A stretch of DNA of 64,000 bases from Candidatus Sulfotelmatobacter sp. (GCA_025462865.1 JAOAPI010000172.1:54251-118250); one strand, 5' to 3'; positions 8,304-17,588 are shown, numbered from the stretch's first letter. Numbers and translations are program-made. Notes: generated from the letters alone by a model not told the origin.

Positions 8304-9248
8304 ATGAGAGCCGTCTTCCAATGGAACCTTGGCACACGCACGCTGGAGTTGGGTAAGCGCACATTCATCATGGGCATAGTGAACGTGACCCCCGATTCTT
8401 TTTCCGATGGAGGCCTGTATCTCGATTCGGGCAAAGCCACTGAACGTGCGCTCCAATTGCTAGACGAAGGCGCCGACATTATTGACGTTGGCGGTGAGTC
8501 CACACGTCCTGGCGCCACTGTTGTGGTTTCTGGCAGCACTGACGAAGAGCATAAAGCAGCAAAGGAAAAAGTAGTTACAGCTCGCACGCCAAAAAACGCC
8601 GTGAGCGCGGAGGATGAGTTGCGCCGCGTGCTGCCCGTAATAACTCAGCTCAAAAAAGCTCGGCCCAACGCAGTCGTTTCCATTGATACCTATAAGGCTG
8701 AAGTCGCGCGCGCCGCCGCCGCAGCGGGCGCCGAGATCGTCAACGACGTCAGCGCCTTCCGCTGGGATCCGCAGATGGCTCGTACGGTTGCTGAAATCAA
8801 ATGTGGCGCGGTTCTCATGCATATGCGCGGACGTCCCGAAGAATGGCGAACCTTGCCGCCTCCAGCTGATATTGTTTTGCAGGTCAAGCGCGAACTGAGA
8901 GACTGGGCAGAGACAGCGGTGCTGGCGGGCGTTCGGCGGGAGAGAATCGCCCTGGATCCAGGCTTCGGCTTCGGAAAAAGCTTCGAGCAAAACCATCCGC
9001 TACTCTCTCGCTTCCAGGAACTTCAGGCGCTCGGTTTTCCGCTTTTGGCCGGCACATCGAGAAAATCTTTTCTCGGCCGCATCCTGGCCAAGGCCGGAAC
9101 AGACGCTCCGCCGTCCGAGCGGCTTTATGGGAACCTGGCTGCTCATACTGCCTTAATTCTGAAAGGCGCGCACATCCTCCGTACTCACGACGTAAAAGCC
9201 GCGGCGGAAGCGGCCCGTGTGACCGATGCGATCCTCTCCGCCCATTGA
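8304..9248 (+). CDS. folP: Dihydropteroate synthase with a loop insertion
   Basis: FolP condenses 6-hydroxymethyl-dihydropterin pyrophosphate with p-aminobenzoate in folate synthesis. Motifs: GIVNVTPDSFSDGG (residues 24-37), GGESTRPGA (63-71), SIDTYKAEVARAA, NDVSAF, LDPGFGFGK and a GTSRKSFLG ending. At 314 aa it is about 30 residues longer than usual because a charged segment, about residues 72-100, separates ESTRPGA from the VSAEDELRRVLP helix. That site is the mobile loop 2 near the active site. The reading frame is intact. A likely terminator follows the stop directly. Confidence 0.95.
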   Translation: MRAVFQWNLGTRTLELGKRTFIMGIVNVTPDSFSDGGLYLDSGKATERALQLLDEGADIIDVGGESTRPGATVVVSGSTDEEHKAAKEKVVTARTPKNAVSAEDELRRVLPVITQLKKARPNAVVSIDTYKAEVARAAAAAGAEIVNDVSAFRWDPQMARTVAEIKCGAVLMHMRGRPEEWRTLPPPADIVLQVKRELRDWAETAVLAGVRRERIALDPGFGFGKSFEQNHPLLSRFQELQALGFPLLAGTSRKSFLGRILAKAGTDAPPSERLYGNLAAHTALILKGAHILRTHDVKAAAEAARVTDAILSAH

Positions 9249-9278
9249 ACCCGTATGCCAAGCGCGGGTTTTTATTTC
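9248..9278 (+). terminator. Rho-independent terminator after folP
   Basis: AACCCG at 9248-9253 pairs with CGGGTT at 9265-9270 (6-bp stem, 11-nt loop) and is followed by a T-rich tract (TTTATTTCTT). It overlaps the last base of the folP stop codon. The stem is short but the geometry and T-tract fit an intrinsic terminator. Confidence 0.6.
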
Positions 9279-9412
9279 TTGAAGTAAAGTAACTTCATGA
9301 AACAGAGGCCGAGTCCTCAAGATTTCCTTCACCATCATTCACTCAGTTTGGAATGGCGCCGTCTTCGCGATTCGGTAAACAACGCGTCGGATCTGTACTT
9401 GCCCTGCACTCT

Positions 9413-10165
9413 TTAACATATCTTGGAAGACTCTGAAGGCACGGGCCTTTCCTCTCGATATAGCCGTCCGATATTTTTGGCCGTGAAGAAGAGCAACATC
9501 ACCGCCATGCCTGCGAGGCCGATCGCTCCCCCAATGTCGAATAATTTGTAATCGCCACCGAAAGGATGCACTCGCGGCTTCCAGAACAGCGCCATGTTAC
9601 CCACCGCAAGCAGGATGCGAAGTTCGGTTGGACCAAATCGCCAAAAGGACAGGTGAAACTCCCCCAAGGCGTAGGTCGCGAGATAAGACTGAATCGAAAG
9701 CATGAGGAAGGCGACCAACAGGCCGATCGCGATCCAGGGATGCATGTATCCCGACAAGGCGAGCCCGCCCATCAGAGCCAGAGCCCCGAAGCTATCGACC
9801 ATGTGATCCACATAAAATCCGTAACGCGGACGCAATTGATACCGCACCCGCGCCAGCGTTCCGTCCAGGGAGTCGCCCAGCCAATTCAACGCCAGGCAGG
9901 CGATCACGCCCAGCAGCGCATACTTGTTACGCGAGGCAAGCGCATAACAGGCGCCAGCCCCGATTTGCGCCGCCAATCCCAGCAGCGTGAGATGGTCAGG
10001 ACCGAGCCACTGCGGTATGCGAGCAGCAAGCCATAACAAAACAAGTTTTTCAGGACGGGCTGACCAGCTTTCCTGGACGCGGCGCATCTCAGGACGCCGC
10101 TGCTGACTCTTCCGCATGGCGCCTTCCTCTACCGGTTCACAAAACTTTGCCATTCCGCTCGCCAT
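9413..10165 (-). CDS. CDP-alcohol phosphatidyltransferase family protein
   Basis: A 250-aa integral membrane enzyme with about five hydrophobic segments and the complete CDP-alcohol phosphatidyltransferase signature, DG..AR........G...D...D, in the stretch DSLDGTLARVRYQL..RYGFYVDHMVDS (about residues 92-120). It would transfer a phosphatidyl group from a CDP-linked lipid to an alcohol such as glycerol phosphate, inositol or serine; the acceptor cannot be read from the sequence. The N-terminal 25 residues are charged and soluble; the start ATG at 10165 is uncertain and a later start at MRKSQQ is possible. Confidence 0.85.
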   Translation of the reverse strand: MASGMAKFCEPVEEGAMRKSQQRRPEMRRVQESWSARPEKLVLLWLAARIPQWLGPDHLTLLGLAAQIGAGACYALASRNKYALLGVIACLALNWLGDSLDGTLARVRYQLRPRYGFYVDHMVDSFGALALMGGLALSGYMHPWIAIGLLVAFLMLSIQSYLATYALGEFHLSFWRFGPTELRILLAVGNMALFWKPRVHPFGGDYKLFDIGGAIGLAGMAVMLLFFTAKNIGRLYREERPVPSESSKIC

Positions 10166-10506
10166 AACCGCCTCCTTGCATCTGCCTTGGCTACTGGCCT
10201 TTGCGCTCGAAGGTCAACTTGCCTCAAAAGCGTTCCCCTGACAATGCACCGGAGCTCAAAAGTTTCTCAATCACATATCAAGTTGTAAGTGATTGGAAAA
10301 TCGACAGGTTGCAAAAAGGAATTGTCGGCGGACGATCTACGTCAAACTCACTTTCGCAGAAGTAAAGAAGAGTTTTCCGCCATCACCAGTGTCAATCAGG
10401 GAACTATCCCGCCGGCGGTCGAACGATAAATGCTTTAGCGAGTGGAAGCCTCTGATAGGCTTTGAAAGAATTTCCGCCTCGCGGATAAAATCGCGACGTT
10501 ATCAGC
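10166..10506. other. 341-bp intergenic region between divergent genes
   Basis: Separates the phosphatidyltransferase gene from murJ. Apart from the candidate murJ promoter at its right end I see no gene, RNA fold or repeat. An open frame here runs into murJ out of frame, and its translation (rich in Arg, Cys and Ser) does not look coding. Confidence 0.5.
10462..10491 (+). promoter_or_regulatory. Candidate sigma-70 promoter of murJ
   Basis: TTGAAA at 10462-10467 and TAAAAT at 10486-10491 are each one mismatch from the -35 and -10 consensus, with an 18-bp spacer. The -10 box lies 31 bp before the ATG at 10522, which leaves a short leader. Prediction from consensus only. Confidence 0.45.
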
Positions 10507-10521
10507 TTGCATGTTCCGCCC

Positions 10522-12156
10522 ATGACCAAACTTCTGCGATTCTTCCGACCGTCTCACCAGCACACGGCTTTCTCGGCCACCTTGCTGCTGATGGGAGCGG
10601 TAACGTTGTCGCGGGTGATCGGTTATGTTCGCGAGGCTTATATTGCCTACGCCTTCGGCGCCGGGCCGCAAACGGATGCCTACGTTGCCGCTTTTACCCT
10701 GCCCGATTGGCTCAACTACATTGTGGCCGGGGGCGCGGCGTCGATCACATTTATCTCGATCTATACGCGGTTCCTCGCGGAAAAGCGCGATGCCGACGCG
10801 CAGAAGACATTCTCTGTGGTCATCACCGTTATGTCTGCGGTGATGATCGTAGGGACAATCATTACGGAAATCTTCACTCCCCAGTTTGTGCGCTGGATGT
10901 TTCACGGTTTCTCTCCCGCACAAGTGGACTTGACCGTCCACTTAACCCGCATTTTGCTGCCGGCACAAATCTTCTTTTATGTTGGCGGAGTCGTCTCTGC
11001 GGTCTTGCTGTCGCATCGTCTGTTTCTCTTTCCTGCGTTCGGGCCACTGCTCTATAACCTGCTTATCATTCTGGGTGGCGTGATTGGCGGCCGCCATTTC
11101 GGGATCGCTTCTCTGGCCTACGGCGCTCTGGTTGGAAGTGTGGTGGGACCATTTCTGGCCAGCGTGATCGGCGCGGCCCGCATCGGCACGGGATACCAGC
11201 CTTCGTTCGATATCCTTAACCCTGCGTTTCGCGAATGGGTGAAGCTTTCAATACCTCTGATGCTTGGAGTCTCGCTGGTCACCGCCGACGATTGGATTCT
11301 GCGTCACTATGCTTCAAGCGGCGTCGGAGACATCGCCCGCCTCAACTATGCGAAGCGTCTCTTCGCTGTCCCGATTGCGGTTCTCGGGCAAGCGACCGGG
11401 CAGGCCTCGTTGCCATTTTTTGCCCGCCTGTTCAATGAGAAGCGTCTGAAAGAGTTCGCCACTACGGTGAACGATTCGGTCTACCGCGTCGCCGCGGCAT
11501 CTTTCCTTGCCACGGGATGGATGATGGCCGCCGCCTTCCCGTTGATCGACCTGGTCTATCGTCGCGGACGGTTTCTGGTTTCCGACACGCAAACTACAGC
11601 TGTATATTTTTTCTGGTTCTCGTTGTCGCTGGCTCTCTGGTCGGCGCAAGGACTGTATGCACGAGCATTCTACGCCGCCGGTGACACGCTGACTCCCATG
11701 GTCGCCGTCACGCTAATCACGAGCGCTTCACTCCCAATATATTCGTTGCTGTTTCACAAATATGGTGTGATCGGGCTGGCCTTCGCCTCTGACATTGGGA
11801 TTGGAGCGAACTTGCTGGCGCTGGCATGGCTGCTGCATTATCGAAAAATGGTTTCACTAAGAACCCTGCGCTGGGATGAATTGGGAAAGTCCGCGCTGAC
11901 GGCGGTGGTCGCCGGGACCATCAGCTTACAAGTGGCACGAGGCGTCGCGCCCTTCGTTTCCAGCCATGGCAGCCGCATTGCGGACGTGCTGCAGCTCGCA
12001 TTGATTTCCGTCACCTGGGCGGCAGCAACCACCGTGGGGCTGTGGCTCCTGAAGTCGCAGTTGCCCAACGATCTGCGGCGCCGCAAAGTCACCGCATACC
12101 CAGCGGTTGCGGAAGGCGAGGGTAAAGAGATTCTGGGAGCGGGCACGCAACCGTAG
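10522..12156 (+). CDS. murJ: Lipid II flippase / murein biosynthesis membrane protein
   Basis: MurJ (MviN) moves lipid II across the inner membrane for peptidoglycan assembly. The protein has about 544 aa and about 14 hydrophobic segments of the MOP exporter fold. Family features are TLLMGAVTLSRVIGYVREAYIAYAFG at the N-terminus and the repeated hydrophobic-arginine pattern of MurJ (for example RGRFLVSDTQ after LIDLVYR). The ATG at 10522 is preferred over the TTG at 10507 because family members begin close to this point and the promoter lies just upstream. No strong ribosome site is visible. The gene stands alone. Confidence 0.92.
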   Translation: MTKLLRFFRPSHQHTAFSATLLLMGAVTLSRVIGYVREAYIAYAFGAGPQTDAYVAAFTLPDWLNYIVAGGAASITFISIYTRFLAEKRDADAQKTFSVVITVMSAVMIVGTIITEIFTPQFVRWMFHGFSPAQVDLTVHLTRILLPAQIFFYVGGVVSAVLLSHRLFLFPAFGPLLYNLLIILGGVIGGRHFGIASLAYGALVGSVVGPFLASVIGAARIGTGYQPSFDILNPAFREWVKLSIPLMLGVSLVTADDWILRHYASSGVGDIARLNYAKRLFAVPIAVLGQATGQASLPFFARLFNEKRLKEFATTVNDSVYRVAAASFLATGWMMAAAFPLIDLVYRRGRFLVSDTQTTAVYFFWFSLSLALWSAQGLYARAFYAAGDTLTPMVAVTLITSASLPIYSLLFHKYGVIGLAFASDIGIGANLLALAWLLHYRKMVSLRTLRWDELGKSALTAVVAGTISLQVARGVAPFVSSHGSRIADVLQLALISVTWAAATTVGLWLLKSQLPNDLRRRKVTAYPAVAEGEGKEILGAGTQP

Positions 12157-12242
12157 TCGAGTCGAAAGAGTATCCGATTCAAGACTGTGCGTACCACCAA
12201 AATTCGGACTATCTTTCTCCATCGGGGAACACAGACTTCCAC

Positions 12243-13148
12243 ATGAGCATTTACGTCGAGATACTTATCCGCTGCGGCATGGATGAGCTGTGGCAAAAAA
12301 CGCAAGAACCAAAGGTGCACCAGCGTTGGGATCTCCGCTTTTCAGAAATTGATTATCTTCCGCGCGAGCCAGGAGAGGCTCGGAAGTTTTTGTATTCGAC
12401 TCGCATAGGTGCGGGCCTGCGGATTCGTGGAGAAGGTGAGAGCACTGGAGAACGCGACGATTTGTCTGGCCAGCGGACTTCAGCGCTCAAATTCTGGTCG
12501 AAGGATCCAAAATCCTTGATCGAGGTTGGCTCGGGCTATTGGCAATACACTCCAAGCGCCACCGGCATTCGCTTTCTGACTTCTTATGATTACCGAACCC
12601 GCTTTGGACCGTTCGGCAGGATCATCGACGGAATCGTATTTCGGCCCTTGATCGGTTGGGCCACAGCGTGGAGCTTCGATCGACTCCGGCTCTGGATTGA
12701 GGAAGGTGTTGCGCCCGAAGTTTCTCGCGACCGCACTTTGATCTACGGACTGTCGCGCCTGACTCTCGCATTCATCTGGTTTTATCACGGAGTTGTTCCG
12801 AAGCTGCTTTACCATAATCCTGACGAACTGAGAATGCTCACCGATGCGGGTGTGCCTGAAACTCACTTGCTGAACTGGGTGTCATTGTTCGGATGGCTCG
12901 AAGTTGGCTTTGCCCTGATTCTCATCCTCTTCTGGAAAGCACGGTGGCCGCTCTGGTGCACGATTGCTGCAATGTTTGCAGCCACCGTGGCAGTCAGCAT
13001 TAACTCACCCGCGTACCTCACGGCGGCGTTCAACCCGCTGACGTTGAATCTTGCGGTCGCGGTGTTGGCCACGACGGGATTGATAGTCTCAAAAAACCTC
13101 CCCACGGCAAACAACTGTCGTCGAAAGCCACCGGAAGGTACGAAATGA
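12243..13148 (+). CDS. SRPBCC-like / DoxX-like membrane protein
   Basis: A 301-aa protein in two parts. Residues 1-150 resemble a START/SRPBCC lipid-binding beta domain (MSIYVEILIRCGMDELWQKTQEP, and a strand-rich middle). Residues 165-290 contain four hydrophobic helices of the DoxX-like family, including FIWFYHGVVPKLLYH. The function is unknown. It is the first gene of a three-gene cluster, overlapping the DUF4166 gene by 4 bp. Family-level calls come from motif recognition, not a search. Confidence 0.7.
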   Translation: MSIYVEILIRCGMDELWQKTQEPKVHQRWDLRFSEIDYLPREPGEARKFLYSTRIGAGLRIRGEGESTGERDDLSGQRTSALKFWSKDPKSLIEVGSGYWQYTPSATGIRFLTSYDYRTRFGPFGRIIDGIVFRPLIGWATAWSFDRLRLWIEEGVAPEVSRDRTLIYGLSRLTLAFIWFYHGVVPKLLYHNPDELRMLTDAGVPETHLLNWVSLFGWLEVGFALILILFWKARWPLWCTIAAMFAATVAVSINSPAYLTAAFNPLTLNLAVAVLATTGLIVSKNLPTANNCRRKPPEGTK

Positions 13149-13822
13149 AGTCCATTTACGAACAAGCGCTCGGTGAAAAGTTCAACCTACTTCATCCTCG
13201 TATTCAGGAGCGATTCGGATTCAGCAGCCGCGACAATCGCGCCTGCATCGGCAAAGGGACGATGGATGAACTCTGGCATGGTAAGCCGTATACGCTGCCC
13301 TTTCTCTATGTTGGAAGTGCGCGACGCATTATGTTTCCAGAGCGCGGACGGTCTGTACCGTTCACCATTCGGAACTATGCCTATGTAGACGAATACGGAC
13401 GAGAGACTGTGACGTGGATTCGAAACTTTGCCACCCACAAGCCTCGGCGCTTTGATGCCTACATGATTTTCAGCGAGGAACGCGGACGGATCGTCGATTA
13501 TCTTGGAACCCATCAGCATCTCGCTGTTGATATCGATTTATCTGTCGATGAGCGAGGCGGGCTTCGCCTTCGGTCCGGCGCACAGCGCTTCTACGAAGGT
13601 TTGATTGGATTCACTTTTCCTCTTCTCTTTTCCGGCATCGCCGAAGTCTGCGAGTGGTACGAAGAGAAGGATCAGCGGTTTCATATCGAAGTTAACGTGA
13701 CAAATCCCACGTGGGGTCCATTGTTCGGCTATCGAGGTTCTTTCGATATAGAGTGGCAAACGGTTAACAGCATCGAAGTTCCCCACGATCTGTTGCCCAT
13801 ACGGTGCGAACGCAGAGAATAG
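13145..13822 (+). CDS. DUF4166 domain protein
   Basis: A 225-aa cytoplasmic protein matching DUF4166: it opens with SIYEQALGEKFNLLHPRIQERFG and contains GKGTMDELWHG, PFLYVGSARRIMFPERG and PFTIRNYAY. The C-terminal part has GFTFPLLFSGIAEVCEWYEE and a strand ending in NPTWGPLFGYRGSF. The family is often fused or adjacent to DoxX-like or oxidoreductase proteins, and here both partners sit side by side. No catalytic residues are established. The ATG overlaps the previous stop (ATGA), indicating coupled translation. Confidence 0.82.
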   Translation: MKSIYEQALGEKFNLLHPRIQERFGFSSRDNRACIGKGTMDELWHGKPYTLPFLYVGSARRIMFPERGRSVPFTIRNYAYVDEYGRETVTWIRNFATHKPRRFDAYMIFSEERGRIVDYLGTHQHLAVDIDLSVDERGGLRLRSGAQRFYEGLIGFTFPLLFSGIAEVCEWYEEKDQRFHIEVNVTNPTWGPLFGYRGSFDIEWQTVNSIEVPHDLLPIRCERRE

Positions 13823-13840
13823 AAATCGTGTCGTGCCAAC

Positions 13841-14419
13841 ATGTTTCTTCTTTTCCGACCCAGCGACTCGCGAATTCGAGCAATGCTCGCCAGCCAAAGC
13901 GCCAAGGACTTCTCCTATCCTGCAGTAGGGGCTACTCGAGATGGGTTGCCTGCCGGCTACTCCGTGCTCCATGACTGCATCGAGCTTGGCGCGGGTTCCG
14001 CAACTTTCACCCGAGCGATGCAAGCGCTACAAGAATGGAAGATGTTCGATGTCCCGGATGTTCGCCTCTGTTGGACGAATGCATCTATTCGGGCCGGCCA
14101 AGCTGTCGCCATAGTCATTGGGCATTTTGGGTTTTGGTCTCTGAATTTTTGCAAAATAGTTTACGTGATTAACGAGGACGGGCCGCTTAGGCGCTTTGGT
14201 TTTGCATATGGAACATTGCGCGAGCATGCAGAGCAAGGCGAGGAACGTTTTATGCTGGAGTGGGATCACGCTTCCGACCGCGTTTCATATGACATTTTGT
14301 CGTTTTCCCGGTCGGGTAAATGGCCGGTGAAAGCGGCATACCCTCTGGCCCGCTGGCTTCAAAGGCGATTCCTGCGACATTCTTTAACCGCGATGGCCAA
14401 TGCAGTGCGAGCCGGATAG
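13841..14419 (+). CDS. DUF1990 family protein
   Basis: A 192-aa protein matching DUF1990: FSYPAVGATRDGLPAGYSVLHDCIELGAG, then a predicted lipocalin/SRPBCC-like series of strands and FGFAYGTLREHAEQGEERFMLEW near residue 125. The ending, LARWLQRRFLRHSLTAMANAV, is a typical closing helix. It starts 18 bp after the DUF4166 gene and is the third member of the cluster. The function is unknown. Confidence 0.85.
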   Translation: MFLLFRPSDSRIRAMLASQSAKDFSYPAVGATRDGLPAGYSVLHDCIELGAGSATFTRAMQALQEWKMFDVPDVRLCWTNASIRAGQAVAIVIGHFGFWSLNFCKIVYVINEDGPLRRFGFAYGTLREHAEQGEERFMLEWDHASDRVSYDILSFSRSGKWPVKAAYPLARWLQRRFLRHSLTAMANAVRAG

Positions 14420-14499
14420 CGCACCCAGCAATCGTAACAAGACCGAGGCAGCGCATAGCTCTGCAAGAGCAGACTGTATGGTCCCCTTGTTCGGGAGCC

Positions 14500-14802
14500 T
14501 TAAGGCCGGATGATCACGTTGGGATCGAGCCGCTTGCCATCGATGTGCACAGTGTATTTGTAGGAGTGATTGTGCTCGACATCTGCCCGCGGCTTGCCCG
14601 ACATTGTGTTGCCTGGATAAAAATACCAGGAGTCAAACGGAGTTTCGTCCTCGAAGACCACCACGAAATCTCCTGCGTAGTCCCATTTCACACTGTCCTC
14701 CGCAGTGATTTCGATGTCCTTGGGTTCGGCATGCGGATTCTGGTGCGGAATGTGGCTGAGCTTAACGGTCTGCGGTATGGTTACTGGCTTTCTTTCACCC
14801 AT
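14500..14802 (-). CDS. Small predicted beta-sandwich protein of unknown function
   Basis: A 100-aa protein without a signal peptide or membrane segment. It alternates short strands with charged turns (ITAEDSVKWDY, FVVVFEDETPF, YKYTVHIDGK) and resembles a cupredoxin or Ig-like fold, but no copper-ligand set is visible. It begins 12 bp after the kinase stop with a strong ribosome site (AGGGGG), so it is co-transcribed with the Ser/Thr kinase. It may be a substrate or accessory of that kinase; this is inference from the tight spacing. Confidence 0.65.
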   Translation of the reverse strand: MGERKPVTIPQTVKLSHIPHQNPHAEPKDIEITAEDSVKWDYAGDFVVVFEDETPFDSWYFYPGNTMSGKPRADVEHNHSYKYTVHIDGKRLDPNVIIRP

Positions 14803-14814
14803 TTTGTTCCCCCT

Positions 14815-17433
14815 TTAGTGAGTGGTTGCTTGATTGTCGACTAGCTTGCGAAAACGCGGGTCGGTTTTCAAATTCCCGAAGATGGGATGACCACGCGCAA
14901 AGAATCTGGAATAACCCTGCTTGATCGAATCTTGTAACGCAGTGAGTGCCGGCTCCGTCATTCCGAACTGGTTGTAGATTTCAGCCGCCTTGAAAAGAAA
15001 ATCCGAATTGTCCGGGGCGAGCGCCAAGGCACGCCGCAGAAAAGCAATGGCTGGATCTTTTTCGTGCAGCATCGCGTGGTAAAGAGCCAGATTGCACAAG
15101 ACCGCGGCGTCTCTTGGATTCACACTCAGGGCCGCACCGGCCAAAGAGATCGCCTTCCGATAAGCCTGGGGAGCCTGCGATTGTTCCTTGGGAGTCCAGT
15201 AGTAAGCATCACCCAGATTGCCCCACATTTCATAATCAAGCGGGTTGAGCTTCACCGCCTTCTCGTAGGTGTTAGCGGCTTCCGCGAATCGCTGCTGGAA
15301 GAAGTAGGCGGTTGCCAGGTTGGAATAAGCGTCCGCCGTGGGGCGGATCGCGACGGAGCGCTCAAGTAGAGGTATGGCCTCGGTATATCGGCCGAGGTTG
15401 AGATACACGCCACCCAAGTTGCTGTAGCCGCGTTCGCTGTCTGGAGCTAAGGCGACCACCTGGGAAAACATTTTGGCGGCATCTTCATAGCGAGCCTGCC
15501 TGTAGTAAAACGAACCCATCCAGTTGTAGTCCGCCCAATAATTGGGATGAAGGCTGATGGCCCGCTGGAAATTCGCTTCGGCATCCACAAGCCTGCCAAG
15601 ACTCTGGTATGCCAGGCCCAGGCCGCGCAACGCGTCATCGCTGTCGGGGTCAAGTTTCGCCGCACGCTGAAATTCTTCCGCTGCCTGCTCGTAGCGCCCG
15701 GTCCCGTTGTATACCACCCCGATACAGGTATGGCCGTTCGCCAGTTCGCGCCCTAACTCAACTGCTTTCTGACAGGCTTGCGAGGCCTTGCCCACCCAGC
15801 TGTGATCGTGGGTGTCTTCATACTTGTGCCAATAGGCTTGGCCGAGACCGGCGTACGCGAGGGCATAGGTATGATCGCGCTCCAAGGCATGCGTGAATAC
15901 GGCGATGGCGCTATCCACGCTCTCGGGCTTGTGATAATCCTGCAAGTAGCCCCGTCCACGCAAATAAAAATCGTACGCGGCGGGCTCCGCAGTGCCGTGA
16001 TTTACCGCGGCGGTGCGGTCCTGACTCTGAGGTTCAACACCCAGCATATTCAGGACGCCATCCACTACCCGGTCCTCCAATGCAAAAGGATCGCTGGCCT
16101 GAGTTGTAATGGTGTCAGCCTGCAGTTGGCGGCGCGTTTGAGCATCCACCAGGCTGTAGTTCACGCGGACCAGGTTTCCCGACTCGCGCACGCTGCCCTC
16201 CAGCACGAGATTTGCACCAAAGCTTTTTTGGGCCTGCTCGACGGTGGTAATGCCTTCCGCCAGTACTTCACTCGGAGGCACTACCTGGAGGGGATGGCGG
16301 ATCCCAATCTGCTTTAACCGCGCAGCGAGACTCTCGGTCAGGCCTGCGGAGAATGCACGGCTGTTGGCATCTCCACCGGACGAATTAAAGGGCAACACCG
16401 CCAGGTATTTCTGCTCTGGAATGTCCCTTCTGCTCAGCCATTGTTCGATCTGGTGTCTCTTGAAAACCATTCCCAACAGCAAGATCACGGCTAGCAGGGC
16501 AGGAAATGCCACCTTCAAGATGCGGGGCCTGAGAAGCGGGGCACGCGGGAATGTGGTCAACTCCTCGGCAGTCAGGGCTCTCAGTTCCGCCGATAGCTGC
16601 AAGGCGCTGCCAATGCGTTGTTCTGGAGCTTTGGCCAGCATTCGGGTCACAATTCTTTCGACTGCAGCCGGCACTTGTGCATTAAAAGTGCGGATCGGAG
16701 GAGGCGATTCCTGAAGTATTCGTTGGCTCGTGGCAACGAAGCTGCGCGCTCTGAACGGGTGATGGCCGGTAAGAGCTTCGTAGAACACGACTCCCAGCGA
16801 GAAAATATCGGCGCGGCCGTCGGGAAGATTATCCAGGAGAACTTCTGGAGCCATGTATGCGGGTGTACCGCCCGCCCCACCAGGCTCTTCGACCGTCGAA
16901 CTCTGGTCGGTGCGGGGCAGGTGTTTGGCCACGCCGAAATCCAGCACCTTAACCTGCTGGGTGGAGGTCAGCATGATATTTTCGGGCTTGAGGTCGCAAT
17001 GCACAATGCCGCGCCCGTGCGCCACTACGAGGGCGTCGGCGCATTGCACTGCGATGTTCAGGAACTCCTGGATCAGAAGCGGACGATGCAGGCGTTCGCC
17101 GAGAGTCTCACCCTCAACAAACTCCATCACCAGAAAAATCTCGCCGTTTTCTTCCAGCACGTCGTAAACGGCCGCCACGTGCTCACCTGTCAGTCCGGAG
17201 GCGCGCTCAGCTTCCCTGAAGAACCGCTCGCGGTAGATCTGATCGGCACGCAGATGCGGGGACATCCGCTTGAGGGCAACCGTACGCTTCAGGCGAATAT
17301 CATCGGCGCGGTAAACTTCGCCCATGCCGCCAGCTCCGAGCCTGCCTCGGATCAGAAAACGGCCAGCCACGGTTCCGGACAGGGAGATGCCTACCGGGGT
17401 GACGGCGGCTTGTCGAGATGGAGACTCCGGCAT
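14815..17433 (-). CDS. Membrane Ser/Thr protein kinase with FlgO-like domain and TPR repeats
   Basis: An 872-aa receptor-like kinase. Cytoplasmic kinase domain (about residues 25-290): GAGGMGEV loop (33-40), ATP lysine K55, catalytic loop HCDLKPEN (145-152; Arg of HRD replaced by Cys146), DFG (165-167) and AYMAPE. A transmembrane helix follows (about 309-326), then an FlgO/adenylate-cyclase-associated-type domain (LAVLPF at about 346 to ALEDRVVDGVLNML), then about ten TPR-like repeats to the C-terminus (GYSNLGGVYLNLGRYTEAIPLLERS and similar). This architecture is frequent in Acidobacteriota. The missing RD arginine suggests activation-loop phosphorylation is not needed. The signal sensed by the outer domains is unknown. 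Confidence 0.92.
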   Translation of the reverse strand: MPESPSRQAAVTPVGISLSGTVAGRFLIRGRLGAGGMGEVYRADDIRLKRTVALKRMSPHLRADQIYRERFFREAERASGLTGEHVAAVYDVLEENGEIFLVMEFVEGETLGERLHRPLLIQEFLNIAVQCADALVVAHGRGIVHCDLKPENIMLTSTQQVKVLDFGVAKHLPRTDQSSTVEEPGGAGGTPAYMAPEVLLDNLPDGRADIFSLGVVFYEALTGHHPFRARSFVATSQRILQESPPPIRTFNAQVPAAVERIVTRMLAKAPEQRIGSALQLSAELRALTAEELTTFPRAPLLRPRILKVAFPALLAVILLLGMVFKRHQIEQWLSRRDIPEQKYLAVLPFNSSGGDANSRAFSAGLTESLAARLKQIGIRHPLQVVPPSEVLAEGITTVEQAQKSFGANLVLEGSVRESGNLVRVNYSLVDAQTRRQLQADTITTQASDPFALEDRVVDGVLNMLGVEPQSQDRTAAVNHGTAEPAAYDFYLRGRGYLQDYHKPESVDSAIAVFTHALERDHTYALAYAGLGQAYWHKYEDTHDHSWVGKASQACQKAVELGRELANGHTCIGVVYNGTGRYEQAAEEFQRAAKLDPDSDDALRGLGLAYQSLGRLVDAEANFQRAISLHPNYWADYNWMGSFYYRQARYEDAAKMFSQVVALAPDSERGYSNLGGVYLNLGRYTEAIPLLERSVAIRPTADAYSNLATAYFFQQRFAEAANTYEKAVKLNPLDYEMWGNLGDAYYWTPKEQSQAPQAYRKAISLAGAALSVNPRDAAVLCNLALYHAMLHEKDPAIAFLRRALALAPDNSDFLFKAAEIYNQFGMTEPALTALQDSIKQGYSRFFARGHPIFGNLKTDPRFRKLVDNQATTH

Positions 17434-17588
17434 TGGTAGACCTCGCCGAGCACGAGCTCAAACTGGGCCGGGAGACGCGCGGTAGCGCGGCGCTCTCAAT
17501 GCTTTCCGATTACGCCGCTATATTAAACCTAAAATCAGAGTTCCAGTAAAAGATCGGGGAGAAAGCTGCTGTTAAGGAGCTGCCGCTG

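Noticed and set aside
10293..11057. 254-aa open frame overlapping the start of murJ
   Set aside because: It lies in another frame within murJ, and its translation is Arg/Cys/Ser-rich with no family-like motifs. MurJ is the real gene.
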